This document shows, in pieces, positions 9,519 through 18,475 of a stretch of 64,000 bases of DNA; within the stretch, counting starts at the first letter, position 1, and every line of letters begins with the position of its first letter. Origin of the DNA: CAZUGA01 sp964619885 (GTDB lineage: Bacteria > Pseudomonadota > Gammaproteobacteria > Methylococcales > UBA1147). The position numbers and the translations under genes are program-made. A model generated the notes under the pieces. The model did no database searches and was not told where the DNA came from. It worked only from the letters and a program-made list of their open reading frames with translations. Location of the stretch: the NCBI GenBank assembly GCA_964619885.1, contig CAZUGA010000010.1, forward strand, positions 41,759-105,758. Direction: 5' to 3'.

Positions 9519-9733
9519 CTATATCCGGAGCAATATCAACGATACGCGAAGGAAATCAATTGCCCAGTCATATTCTTGAATTGATAGCGTCAATAGGTCC
9601 GGCAGTTGGTATGGCGGTGAAGCAGCTTGGAGATTTATTGGAGAACGCAATATTAGAGAATGTGCGGCTCAATACTTCGGTTTTACGTGCCTCTTCTCCG
9701 ATCCTGAGTAAAATGGCTACTAACAATGAATAA
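9494..9733 (+). pseudogene. C-terminal remnant of an unidentified protein
   Basis: An open frame of 79 codons without a usable start encodes a coding-like helical segment (LPSHILELIASIGPAVGMAV, then QLGDLLENAILENVRLN) and ends at TAA 9731. It overlaps the opposite-strand ligase relic by about 25 bases. I do not recognise the family. Together the two fragments show that the 1.3-kb interval 8788-10102 is a graveyard; the rest of it (8788-9359 and 9734-10102) shows nothing I can support. Confidence 0.35.
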
Positions 9734-10102
9734 ACATCATGGGCGGCATTTACAGGCTAAAGACAGGCAGAGTTGATTTGGTAAACTAAGACAATTTCTC
9801 TGGTATTTGATTGATCTGGTAATTGATTGATTGGAGGTATAGAAAAGCCTCAAGCCGTTAACATGCAACCCTGCCTCACCACACAGTCCATCTATGAAAT
9901 CGGCTTGGTCATTAAAGACTAGCTAGTTTCGTCTAATGTTAGATCCTCAAATGTGATCACTAAGATCTGATCATACACCCGTTCCGAATATTAGCGATGG
10001 TAGAGGTCTAAGCCAATATTTTGTGCTGATAATTCTGTAAAATGACATCCACAAGCGCCTTAATACGCACCTACTTTTCAAAAACAGCGAAAACCATCCA
10101 AC

Positions 10103-11095
10103 TTGAAAACTCTAATTACCGGCGCGTCCGGATTTATCGGCTCAGCGATTGTCCATCATTTGCTCAATCAATGCTATGACGTTCGCGTATTGGTACGATC
10201 GGACAGTGATTGTCAAAACCTCAAAGGGCTACCGGTGGAATCGGTTGTCGGTGATCTCACGGACCCCGCTTCGTTAAACAAGGCGATTCAAGGATGTCGT
10301 GCACTGATTCACGCGGGTGCATACTACCGTCTATGGTCGCCCGATCCGGATCGATTTTACTCGGTCAACGTAACGGGTACCCATAATATAATGTTGGCTG
10401 CGTTGGACGCGGGCGTGGAGCGAGTAGTTTATACCAGTAGTATTGCAGCACTGGGAACAGCGACGGATGGAAAATTCACCGATGAAAAAACGCCGATTCC
10501 AGCGTCCGATCGCCAAGTGATTCACTACAAACGTTCCAAATATCTAGCTGAACTTGAAGTAACTGCATTGATACGCGATCGAGGATTGCCGGCCGTCATC
10601 GTCAACCCGACCGCACCTCTAGGTCCCCGCGACGTCAAACCTACGCCAACCGGCCGGATGATCCGCGATGCGGTTGCCGGAAAGATTCCAGCCTACGTGA
10701 ATACCGGCTTAAACGTGGTTCATGTCGATGACGTTGCGATCGGTCATCGTCTCGCATTTGAATCCGGAAAAATCGGAGAACGATACATTCTTGGTTCGGA
10801 GAATTTAAGTCTAAAATACATTTTAGAGCAGATCGCCAGCTTAACCGGCCAACCCAAGCCGCGTATTCGGTTGGCGCCGAATCTTGTGTTGCCTATCGCG
10901 TACATCGCCGAATTCTGGGCAAAAATTACCAATGGTGAGGAACCTATGATTACGGTAGACGGGGTCCGCCTCGCGCGTAAATGCATGTATTTTTCGAGTG
11001 AAAAAGCAAGCAGGGAATTGGGCTATCAACCGCGCCCCGCGAAGGACGCGTTGGGGGATGCCGTGAAATGGTTTCGGGCAACGATGATGAATTGA
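10103..11095 (+). CDS. hpnA: Hopanoid-associated sugar epimerase HpnA
   Basis: A 330-residue extended short-chain dehydrogenase with the NAD-binding GASGFIGSAIVHHLL at the start, the catalytic Tyr in HYKRSKYLAE preceded by YTSSIAALG, and the HpnA-typical segments GCRALIHAGAYYRLWSPDPD, NPTAPLGPRDVKPTPTGRMI and NTGLNVVHVDDVAIGHRLA. HpnA proteins are tied to hopanoid side-chain modification, though their exact reaction is not settled. The start is TTG at 10103 with the nucleotide-binding strand following directly; no ribosome site is obvious. It stands alone: no squalene-hopene cyclase or other hpn gene is in this window. Confidence 0.9.
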   Translation: MKTLITGASGFIGSAIVHHLLNQCYDVRVLVRSDSDCQNLKGLPVESVVGDLTDPASLNKAIQGCRALIHAGAYYRLWSPDPDRFYSVNVTGTHNIMLAALDAGVERVVYTSSIAALGTATDGKFTDEKTPIPASDRQVIHYKRSKYLAELEVTALIRDRGLPAVIVNPTAPLGPRDVKPTPTGRMIRDAVAGKIPAYVNTGLNVVHVDDVAIGHRLAFESGKIGERYILGSENLSLKYILEQIASLTGQPKPRIRLAPNLVLPIAYIAEFWAKITNGEEPMITVDGVRLARKCMYFSSEKASRELGYQPRPAKDALGDAVKWFRATMMN

Positions 11096-11223
11096 ATGCA
11101 GCCTATACCACGATTGAGGAGATTGAAGTGAGACACATGTTTAGAAAAAAGCAGATGGAACTCTGAAAATATGACCGAGGTCTCACTAGATTAATTCTAT
11201 TGGGTGAGCGAAAAAGCTGAAGG

Positions 11224-12153
11224 TCAACCGAATGAAATAGGGGCTAGAAAAACAGAGGTTAACCAAGCCGATAGCAGTAAGGCGGCAAAGGTTACTAAAA
11301 TGATCCTGATCGATTTTTGTAAAGGCAGGGTTACCATTGAATGATGTGAATGCTGATGTCCGGGCGCATGATGGGCCATATGCGCGTCTTGGTGTTGGTG
11401 TTGGTGTTGGTGTTGGTGTTGTTGTTGGTGAGAATGGTCCGCCGAATGCTGATCGTGTGCTTCAGCGTGTTCATGTGAGTGCCTGGGTGTTGACGCAGTT
11501 TTGTCCTGAATCGTCATGCAACCATGTTTCAGTTTGTTTTTGACCAGCCAGGAATTGATTGGGTAGGCAGTAAGCCCGCCGGCGATCGCTGCGAGACCCA
11601 TGGTAAACCAGAAGATTAAATTCGTAGGGTCATCGGCACCCTGCCAGTGATGCATCAAGCCAACCATAACTGGGATCATCCCAATCATCACCATGTTCAT
11701 TGAAACGGTTTCGGCGAAAAATGTGCTGGTGACTGCCTTCAGATAGTTATTGTCATACATCGACCGCATCATCAGCGCCTGGAATACAAACAGGCCAACA
11801 ACAAACGCTGTCAAATACTCAATGACCAGGTCGGTGCCGTTGTGCAGGTGAAAACGGGAGACGATAATCGCAGCCAATATTATCCCGGTAGCATCCCCGG
11901 CCGGGCAATGCATTTCTGAATTAAGCGCCTGTTTCCAGTGTGCCGCGGTAAATGTGTCGTGCAAACCCGGACCGGGATTTCGGCACGCCATCAGATAGAA
12001 AAAAAGCCCCACGGGCCCGGTATAAAAAGTAACCAGAATCCAGGCGAGTTTTTGTACCCAGCTAACCGGCGTATTGGTCAACCCATCGTAAAACACAAAC
12101 GCTACCGAGAAAGCGACCAGGATGAACCATAGTAGGATGACACCGTTTAGCAT
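11224..12153 (-). CDS. DUF4396 membrane protein with a histidine-rich loop
   Basis: A 309-residue membrane protein with about seven helices. The N-terminal part includes LVTFYTGPVGLFFYLMACRN; the middle has SEMHCPAGDATGIILAA and FFAETVSMNMVMIGMIPV, features of the DUF4396 family. Between the helix around 190 and the last helix is a hydrophilic loop of about 75 residues that is extremely rich in His and Gln (HQHQHQHQHQ), well placed to bind metal ions. A ribosome site AGGAAAATAAA precedes the ATG. A ZIP-like permease gene lies about 400 bases away, divergently oriented, so a metal-related role is plausible but inferred. Confidence 0.75.
   Translation of the reverse strand: MLNGVILLWFILVAFSVAFVFYDGLTNTPVSWVQKLAWILVTFYTGPVGLFFYLMACRNPGPGLHDTFTAAHWKQALNSEMHCPAGDATGIILAAIIVSRFHLHNGTDLVIEYLTAFVVGLFVFQALMMRSMYDNNYLKAVTSTFFAETVSMNMVMIGMIPVMVGLMHHWQGADDPTNLIFWFTMGLAAIAGGLTAYPINSWLVKNKLKHGCMTIQDKTASTPRHSHEHAEAHDQHSADHSHQQQHQHQHQHQHQDAHMAHHAPGHQHSHHSMVTLPLQKSIRIILVTFAALLLSAWLTSVFLAPISFG
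11389..11430 (+). repeat. Hexanucleotide microsatellite (TTGGTG) inside the DUF4396 gene
   Basis: Five perfect TTGGTG units in tandem, one TTGTTG variant and a sixth TTGGTG. On the coding (minus) strand it writes His-Gln pairs. Because the unit is six bases, gain or loss of units would change loop length without breaking the frame. Confidence 0.95.
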
Positions 12154-12561
12154 TTTATTTTCCTCAATCTTCTAAGGGTAGGATAGCGAATTGAGATTAA
12201 GCTTGAATCCCGTTTTCGAAAAGCGTTCGAGTATCGGCTATTGATGCACTATAAAATTCAACACTGGTTTTTTATCCTATTGGAATATTCTGTATGGGCT
12301 TTAACGCGCCAACTTCGATTTTTATCGCTAACCAAAAGGGTCACCTTTTAGTTAATCTGTGTCAATAGCCTATACAATATCCTGTCATACCAATCATCAA
12401 CGCTGGGTAAGAGGTTGTCGAGGTGCATTCAATTTATACGGGATCAAGTACTGATATTGTTGAATCAATTCTGGTCGATTGGCTGGAACCCCAAAGTTCC
12501 TTGAGTCCTTGGGCAGCCAGCGGCTTGAACAAAACATTGGTTCAATAAACCCACTGCCTAA
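12154..12561. other. Divergent intergenic region, 408 bases
   Basis: A spacer between the DUF4396 gene (minus) and the ZIP-like gene (plus). It must hold both promoters. I see no convincing operator, RNA gene or coding remnant. Confidence 0.4.
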
Positions 12562-13260
12562 ATGATCAGCGAATTAGCCTTCCCCAGCCTGGCTTTGACC
12601 GCGCTCCCATGTGCTGGATTGATCATTTCCGGTATGTTCGCGGCGAATCGAAATATCAGCAAATCATTGCTCAGTAAGTATCAACATATTGCCGCCGGAA
12701 TAGTTATTTCCGCCGTATCCTTAGAACTACTTCCGAGTATGCTCAATGCAGATTCGTGGCCAGGCATGACGCTAGGTTATTGCTTCGGTGTGGCAACAAT
12801 GCTTGTGGTCAAACGATACGCGGAACAGTTGGGGAATCGTATCCCGATCGGCATTGATTTATTCGTGGACGGGCTTTTGCTTTCGATCGGTTTTGCTACC
12901 GGCGAGAAAGGCGGTTTGTTACTGCTTGCCGGACTCACGCTGGAGACAATTTCATTGGGCTTGGTAATCGGTCCGCCAATAACGGCACAAGGAAAATCCC
13001 GTTTCCAGGTACTAAATATGTTAGCCGTTCTGGGACTGGTGCTAATGGCAGGTACTGCATGCGGCAATTTGATACCGCTGGCAACAGGATTTTGGTTTGC
13101 AGGCGTACTCGGCTTTGGTGTCGCTGCCTTGTTGTTTCTGGTGGTAGAAGAATTAATATCAGAAGCCCACAAAACGGAAGATACAACGCTCACCACCACT
13201 TTATTTTTTATTGGTTTTCTAATTCCTTTACTGTTGGGACAAATTACATCGATCCCGTGA
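12562..13260 (+). CDS. ZIP-family-like metal permease (divergent)
   Basis: A 232-residue protein with about seven to eight helices. It shows the ZIP layout: SKYQHIAAGIVISAVSLELLP is the helix-IV like motif with His and Glu, FVDGLLLSIGFATGEKGG matches the metal-site helix with Asp, and LLLLAGLTLETISLGL carries the Glu of the following helix. The protein is shorter than ZupT and lacks the long His loop between helices III and IV. It should move a divalent metal such as zinc across the inner membrane; selectivity cannot be read. The His-rich DUF4396 gene is its divergent neighbour. Confidence 0.65.
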   Translation: MISELAFPSLALTALPCAGLIISGMFAANRNISKSLLSKYQHIAAGIVISAVSLELLPSMLNADSWPGMTLGYCFGVATMLVVKRYAEQLGNRIPIGIDLFVDGLLLSIGFATGEKGGLLLLAGLTLETISLGLVIGPPITAQGKSRFQVLNMLAVLGLVLMAGTACGNLIPLATGFWFAGVLGFGVAALLFLVVEELISEAHKTEDTTLTTTLFFIGFLIPLLLGQITSIP

Positions 13261-13649
13261 TCAAATACAAGGTGCTTTGGTGAATCGTTTAATTTAATTG
13301 CTAAATTTGCAGATTGAGCTTCTACTAATACCGTCTGTTGACGCCCATCGACAAGCTCATGCTAATCACTAACGTTATAATGGTCCCGCCAATATGACGA
13401 AGATACGAAGAACTTCCTCTAAAAGCTAATTGAGTGAAAAATAAGTCTAGCACTAATCTTAGTGTCCAATTAGAAAAGCCGATGTAGCCAACGAAATAAG
13501 ACAATCAGATAATGGATTATCCAGTTAATATCATTTTGGCTTAGATCGAGACAGAACTCATCTGTTGTCTTGGTTGTCGCCGTTAGGAAAAAAGCGTACG
13601 ATTTTGAACAACATCACAAACTAATAAATAAAAGCGAGGGGTGAGCGCG
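13261..13649. other. Intergenic region, about 390 bases
   Basis: AT-rich spacer before the large secreted-protein gene. No gene, RNA or repeat is seen; the ribosome site GAGGGG for the next gene is at 13635-13640. Confidence 0.4.
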
Positions 13650-16600
13650 ATGTTGTTAACTTATTTAAGGTGGAGTCAATCGAAGTCCCTGTTCACGATG
13701 TTTTTTGCCTTAGTGGTCAGCAACCTTGGCATCTCTCAGATGGTCAATGCCGGCAGAGCCGTGCAAAATCCCTCCGCACAAACTGCAGCGGAACCGGCGA
13801 TCACAATTCCGCGCGAGGGACAACTCATTAAGGCTGGTTCAATTCGCATTTGCGCGCGCGGCCTTTACAATCACTTCAGAGTGCTTGCCGGTAACCGAGA
13901 CGTTACCAGCACATTTCGCCGAAAGGGTCGCTTGTGGTGTGCTCGCTTGCGTCGAGATACCCACGTCGAGGTCGGCTCGAACCGCTTAGTGATCGAGTAT
14001 CCTTCGTCCGATGGGCCGCGCTACATCGCCCGGACTTTCGTGATCGGTGAGCGCGTGCCAGGTTCGTTGCAGCTAATCCCCGAGTCCCTCAGCGATTCTT
14101 TGCTACACCTGCGCATTGAAGGGCCTGAAGAACCTTTCGAAGCAGTGGAGATCAAGCTTAATGGACGCCGGGTCGAAACCGCCGATTGGATCGTCGGTAA
14201 ACGAACGCCATCCACGCAATGGCCGCTTGGCGCGCAAGGTTTTTCGGCAATGTTTGGTGCGGATAATGGGCTGAGACACGGGTTCAACCGTCTGAAGGTC
14301 ACAGCCTACCGTAAAGATGGGAGCTTCGACACGGCCCGCCACAAGGTGTTTATCCCGTCGTCGTTTGCGCTAGTGTCGGCCGGTGTAGGAGGAAGAATAC
14401 CGGTCGGCCGATCAATTGCGTTGGCGGGGAGCGTGAAGCGCCCGCGTCGCTATTTTCATAGAAAAAAGATTGATTTGCGATGGGAGATCGTCGATGCCCC
14501 CGAGGGTTCCACGGCCGAACTCAGCGATCCCCAGGCAACCGAGCCGACCTTCGTTCCAGACGTCCATGGTTCGTATCGATTCCGGCTCATTGCCCAGGTC
14601 GGTTCGCGATCGCTACGCACAACGATGGATGAGACCACGATCCAAGCGAAGCTGTCGGTTCCACCGATCGGGGCACCCATTACGACGATTACCAAAGACG
14701 GCGGAATCTTGGTGGGTGACACTCTCTATCCTCCCGAGGGTGCCAATCCGTGGGTCCAACTCCTCGTTCTCGATCGACGCACTCTCGAAGTGATCAGTAA
14801 AAAGACATTTTCAGCCAGCGGCGGTACGGTATCACTATCCGACGTCGAAATCCTCGAAGACCTGGTACAGGAGCAGAATGCCTCCCACCTGGTCGTGGTG
14901 AGTGGCGGCGGACGGGCGATCCAATTCGAGCAGGGTTTACCGGTCGTAGATGCATTGCAAAATATGCTGGATTCCGCCGGAGCACTGTTCGAGCCGAATA
15001 GCGGAAGACTATTGGAACACCTCAAGCGGGGAACGTGGTCGCTGATCGGTGTACCCGGCGTGGCTGGCTCCGGCCATCTCAATCTCTTTGGCCTCGACTA
15101 CGGACTCAACGCCGGCGACAGCAGCGAACCAGGCGCACTAACCGGATACCTTCGAGAGGATGCGTTTGACAACTACGGGTTTGCGTCCGCTGCGTTCGAC
15201 ACGATTGATACGCAGGCATCGGGCTCAACAGCACGCCAAAACGTGATCGAAATCGGATCACAAAAGTATCTCTCTGGTCTGCTTGGTGGTGTGGGTTACG
15301 CCGGGTTCCATGTCCTAGTCCTCGACAATCGGCTGCAAATGCTACACAACGAAACCTATCAGATGAACCAGGGTGGGACCAACAACGCAGCACTGGTCAA
15401 CTCGATGCGATTGTTGCTCGACTCCGTCGCTCCCGGTCACTTGGTCGTCGTGCAGAGCATCGGCACACCCTTCGGATTCGGACCCAGTTGGGTGGTCGAT
15501 GGCCCGCTGTTCCGCAACGCGTTTGGCGACAACTACAATATGATCGTGCCGCGCGCACCATCGCTGTGGTACGACGCGGCTGGATTTGGGCAGTCACTGG
15601 CAGGCGTGATCGGCTCGATCGGCGGGGCGGCCGCCCATGATCATTTCGCCGCATTGAACAGCGAGAAACGTACCGACGGATACACCCTGATCGCCTCGAT
15701 CGGCCAACTGGACGGCTTCGGTTTAGTCACCACCGACCTGGAACCGGTCCCCCTGGATCCCGTTTCACATCCGGTTTCGCAGGTCGGCTCGATCGCGAAA
15801 AGTACCGCCCGGGTCGTGGGCACGCTTCGCCGCGACCGGCGTGCGCTATGGCACGTTTTGACACCTGCCGAAAGCAACAGTTTCGAAAACGGAGCCGTCG
15901 AAACCGTGCTCTATCAACCCGAAACCGCCTGGCCGCTCTCGACCAATACCGATGATAATAACGCCAACTGCTATATTGCATCACAGTTGTTCGCCGGCAC
16001 AGGATTGACTGACGTTCGAACGGCTTACTATGAGGCCAATCTGACCGCAGCCGAATGGAATTCCAGACTGCCTGAACTAACCGCACTTGCGTGGAACCCC
16101 ACCGCGACCTGCCCGTCCACGAACCAAACCTTTACAGAAAGTGCATTTAACGCAGTAAAATCGCAACTCGAAATCGAATTTAGCAAGGTCGCCGATGTGA
16201 CCTCGTTGGCCGCCGACTGGACTGCCATCTTCGGTGACGCCACGACTACCGGCTACATCGATTTGCAGACCATCGCCCACACGGTTATCGGTAACATCGA
16301 ACGCATCGATACCTCGGCGCAGGGTACGGTCAAAACCGAGGCTATCATTTCTGATTCTCTTCAGATTGCCGGCGGCCTATCGTTCGGGATCCCCCCGGCC
16401 AGCGCAGCGTTCGGTGCAGCCTCAGGGGTGTTCAGCCTGCTCGCCGATACCAGCGGAAACGAATCTGGAAGACCCTCGCTCTCACCTCTCGAAACAGAAG
16501 TCGCCACACTCGGCCAAAATCTTGTATCTCGGTACCAGGAAGTCGGCTCGAACCTCAGGCAAATCCAGGCAATTCTTGTCAGCGACTGGGGCAAACTGCA

Positions 16601-17093
16601 GCAAGCTGACAATTTTACTGCCGCCTGGTCACCCAATAGTGTCAAGATGACTAGCACGCTGACACTCAGCTCCAAGCAGGAATTCTATTCTGCCCTCCTT
16701 CCGACAGTCTACATCCTCTACTATGTCGCACCCGAGTTCATCGGTAACAAATTCTTTCCCTGGAACCTTACCTGCCAGGGAAACGGGAGCGCGACGCATC
16801 CGTTTGGCCAATCGAACAGGACACCGTCGGCGTGGAGCACGCCAGTGGTTATTAGCGAGGGGCCCCAACAACCGAGTATCAACTTCCTAGGCATCAACAC
16901 GGCAGCTGAAATCGACGGCGGGCAACTGAATAGGAATCCGGATCGCCCCGACCTTGCTAACATGGGCGGCGATAACCTGTTCCAACCGCTCTCCGCAGAT
17001 GTTGGAACCGCGCTCGGGATGAATAAGACCACCCTTTTTGCCGACCCTCGCTTCGTCACCCGGTGGTTTTGGTGCATTGAAATTGAGAATTGA
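13650..17093 (+). CDS. Large secreted protein with two ILEI/FAM3-like domains
   Basis: An exported protein of 1147 residues (ATG at 13650, nine bases after GAGGGG; the GTG at 13641 would add three residues). After the signal peptide come Ig-like segments (about 55-240: CARGLYNHFRVLAGNRDVT) and a PKD/Ig-like domain (about 275-335: FVPDVHGSYRFRLIAQ). Two regions then resemble the ILEI/PANDER (FAM3) fold: about 368-475 (WVQLLVLDRRTLEVI, SHLVVVSGGG, LIGVPGVAGSGHL) and about 553-690 (GFHVLVLDNRLQMLHNETY, GHLVVVQSIG, GVIGSIGGAAAHDHF). The C-terminal 450 residues are unrecognised. No sortase or autotransporter signal is visible. The gene is markedly more GC-rich (upper 50s percent by eye) than its surroundings, which suggests acquisition. 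Function unknown; extracellular binding is a guess from the domains. Confidence 0.7.
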   Translation: MLLTYLRWSQSKSLFTMFFALVVSNLGISQMVNAGRAVQNPSAQTAAEPAITIPREGQLIKAGSIRICARGLYNHFRVLAGNRDVTSTFRRKGRLWCARLRRDTHVEVGSNRLVIEYPSSDGPRYIARTFVIGERVPGSLQLIPESLSDSLLHLRIEGPEEPFEAVEIKLNGRRVETADWIVGKRTPSTQWPLGAQGFSAMFGADNGLRHGFNRLKVTAYRKDGSFDTARHKVFIPSSFALVSAGVGGRIPVGRSIALAGSVKRPRRYFHRKKIDLRWEIVDAPEGSTAELSDPQATEPTFVPDVHGSYRFRLIAQVGSRSLRTTMDETTIQAKLSVPPIGAPITTITKDGGILVGDTLYPPEGANPWVQLLVLDRRTLEVISKKTFSASGGTVSLSDVEILEDLVQEQNASHLVVVSGGGRAIQFEQGLPVVDALQNMLDSAGALFEPNSGRLLEHLKRGTWSLIGVPGVAGSGHLNLFGLDYGLNAGDSSEPGALTGYLREDAFDNYGFASAAFDTIDTQASGSTARQNVIEIGSQKYLSGLLGGVGYAGFHVLVLDNRLQMLHNETYQMNQGGTNNAALVNSMRLLLDSVAPGHLVVVQSIGTPFGFGPSWVVDGPLFRNAFGDNYNMIVPRAPSLWYDAAGFGQSLAGVIGSIGGAAAHDHFAALNSEKRTDGYTLIASIGQLDGFGLVTTDLEPVPLDPVSHPVSQVGSIAKSTARVVGTLRRDRRALWHVLTPAESNSFENGAVETVLYQPETAWPLSTNTDDNNANCYIASQLFAGTGLTDVRTAYYEANLTAAEWNSRLPELTALAWNPTATCPSTNQTFTESAFNAVKSQLEIEFSKVADVTSLAADWTAIFGDATTTGYIDLQTIAHTVIGNIERIDTSAQGTVKTEAIISDSLQIAGGLSFGIPPASAAFGAASGVFSLLADTSGNESGRPSLSPLETEVATLGQNLVSRYQEVGSNLRQIQAILVSDWGKLQQADNFTAAWSPNSVKMTSTLTLSSKQEFYSALLPTVYILYYVAPEFIGNKFFPWNLTCQGNGSATHPFGQSNRTPSAWSTPVVISEGPQQPSINFLGINTAAEIDGGQLNRNPDRPDLANMGGDNLFQPLSADVGTALGMNKTTLFADPRFVTRWFWCIEIEN

Positions 17094-17131
17094 ACCTGAA
17101 CAAAGGATTGCTACACAATGAAATGGGATAG

Positions 17132-17568
17132 TTGGAATACCGTTTGGAGGATTTGATGTTGGAACGGCATGTTGGTCGACTCCACCGCGATTCTCTGTTG
17201 GATCCGCAAACTGACAATAGCGAGCGGCGAGATTTAGAACTGGAATTAACCGCGGTCGGTGAATATTGCCGCCGTATTTATTTTCAACACGTTATTAGCC
17301 ATATAAACTACCAAAAATTCTACTAAACCCGCCTTATTGGGCTGGAGATAAATCTACCCGTGTAGATATTACCGCGGCGACCATGCTAAGCGAGTTGACA
17401 TTGCCGGAATCGAATCCATAGGCGTGGAAAGACATCATCAAATTTTCGGCATTGGCCGATTTAGTTAAACCTTGTGACAGCCATCCGACGACCCGATGGA
17501 TCAGAAAATTATATGATCAACAAAAAATCCATCATGATACTTCCGATTCGGTGGACCGACTGGCCTAG
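17132..17568 (+). pseudogene. Decayed gene for an unrecognised conserved-looking protein (one frameshift, one in-frame stop)
   Basis: The first frame reads DSLLDPQTDNSERRDLELEL, then VGEYCRRIYFQHVISHINY and KFY, and stops at about 17325. One frame over, the text continues at once with NPPYWAGDKSTRVDITAATM, LSELTLPESNP, a TAG at 17419-17421, then AWKDIIKFSALADLVKP and HPTTRWIRKLYDQQKIHHD, ending at TAG 17566. The joins make a continuous, acidic and Trp-rich protein of about 140 residues, so one single-base indel and one nonsense mutation killed it. I do not know the family. It follows the GC-rich secreted-protein gene by about 40 bases and may have been its neighbour before transfer. Confidence 0.6.
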
Positions 17569-17857
17569 AATCAATAACCGGTGTCCCTACTGGTGTAGAC
17601 CGCAGATCAATGCGGGCTAAATTTTGATTACCATCGCAGATACCGAAGGATTGAATTTACAGATTGCGCGATCAACAGACTATTAAAATATTGATCTAGA
17701 AAGTTTGGCAATATCGGAGTAATTTCGCCAAATATCATTTGCGGAAATGATTAATCGATCATACCGACACCAACGAACTTAAATCCCGCTTAAAGTGCGT
17801 CACCCCTATCCTTTGGATTGTTTTCACACAAGCCAATTAAAGTTGATATTCTCTTTT

Positions 17858-18475
17858 ATGGAAAAAATTGGGCAAGGTTTACAATTTAATGTTTATTCTT
17901 ATGGCAGCAAAGTCATTAAAAGACCCACTTCAAAATTTCAAATGTGTTCAAAATTATTACTTTGGACTCCAAGCTTGTGGATAAGACCCTTTAAATTAAA
18001 AAATGAATTGGTTAAGGAAATACAACGCAGAAAACATTCAATTGAAAATATTCAAAGATTGAATATTGATTTGGAATTATTGGGTCACCCCATTTTTAGA
18101 AAAAATGAAATCGAGCAAGATTACGTTAATGTCTTGAGAAGTTATTTGAATGAAGAGTTTAGTCAATCTAAGATTTGGGTCGATAAATTTATTGACTTAA
18201 TTTTTGAATGTTGGAAATATGGGTTTTCTGAAAATTCTTTTAATCTAACGGCAAATAACGGAGTCGATAAATTTGGAAGAGTCGTCATTATTGATATCGG
18301 CGAACTTACTTTTGAAAAAAATGATGTTGAAAAAACAATTAAAATAAGGGGATGGGAAAATAGTTGGTCGTTTTATAGCGATTTAAAAAAAGAGATCAAA
18401 GAATATTATCAAGAACAAATGAAGTCCCAATTGACTTTAAAAAATTTAAATAAATATTGGGGAGTAAAAATATAA
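17858..18475 (+). CDS. Small protein-kinase-like protein, strongly AT-rich gene
   Basis: A 205-residue protein that begins like a kinase N-lobe: a glycine-rich loop and first strands (IGQGLQFNVYSYGSKVIKRP, with Lys21 in the VIK position), a helical middle, and NGVDKFGRVVIIDIGELTF near residues 155-175, which resembles the catalytic/metal-binding stretch of kinase-like phosphotransferases (N...G..VIIDIGEL). It lacks a classical HRD. A role as phosphotransferase or pseudokinase is inferred. The ATG at 17858 places the Gly loop at the start; a GTG at 17795 would add 21 residues of a different character. GC content is far below the neighbours (around 30 percent by eye) and many AAA/TTT codons are used: a clear sign of foreign origin. 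Confidence 0.6.
   Translation: MEKIGQGLQFNVYSYGSKVIKRPTSKFQMCSKLLLWTPSLWIRPFKLKNELVKEIQRRKHSIENIQRLNIDLELLGHPIFRKNEIEQDYVNVLRSYLNEEFSQSKIWVDKFIDLIFECWKYGFSENSFNLTANNGVDKFGRVVIIDIGELTFEKNDVEKTIKIRGWENSWSFYSDLKKEIKEYYQEQMKSQLTLKNLNKYWGVKI

Noticed and set aside
11389..11430. Tandem repeat as a CRISPR-like array
   Set aside because: Units are six bases and contiguous without spacers; it is a coding microsatellite.
13990..17077. Numerous long antisense frames inside the large secreted-protein gene
   Set aside because: They are shadows expected in GC-rich coding DNA; none has a ribosome site or family motif.
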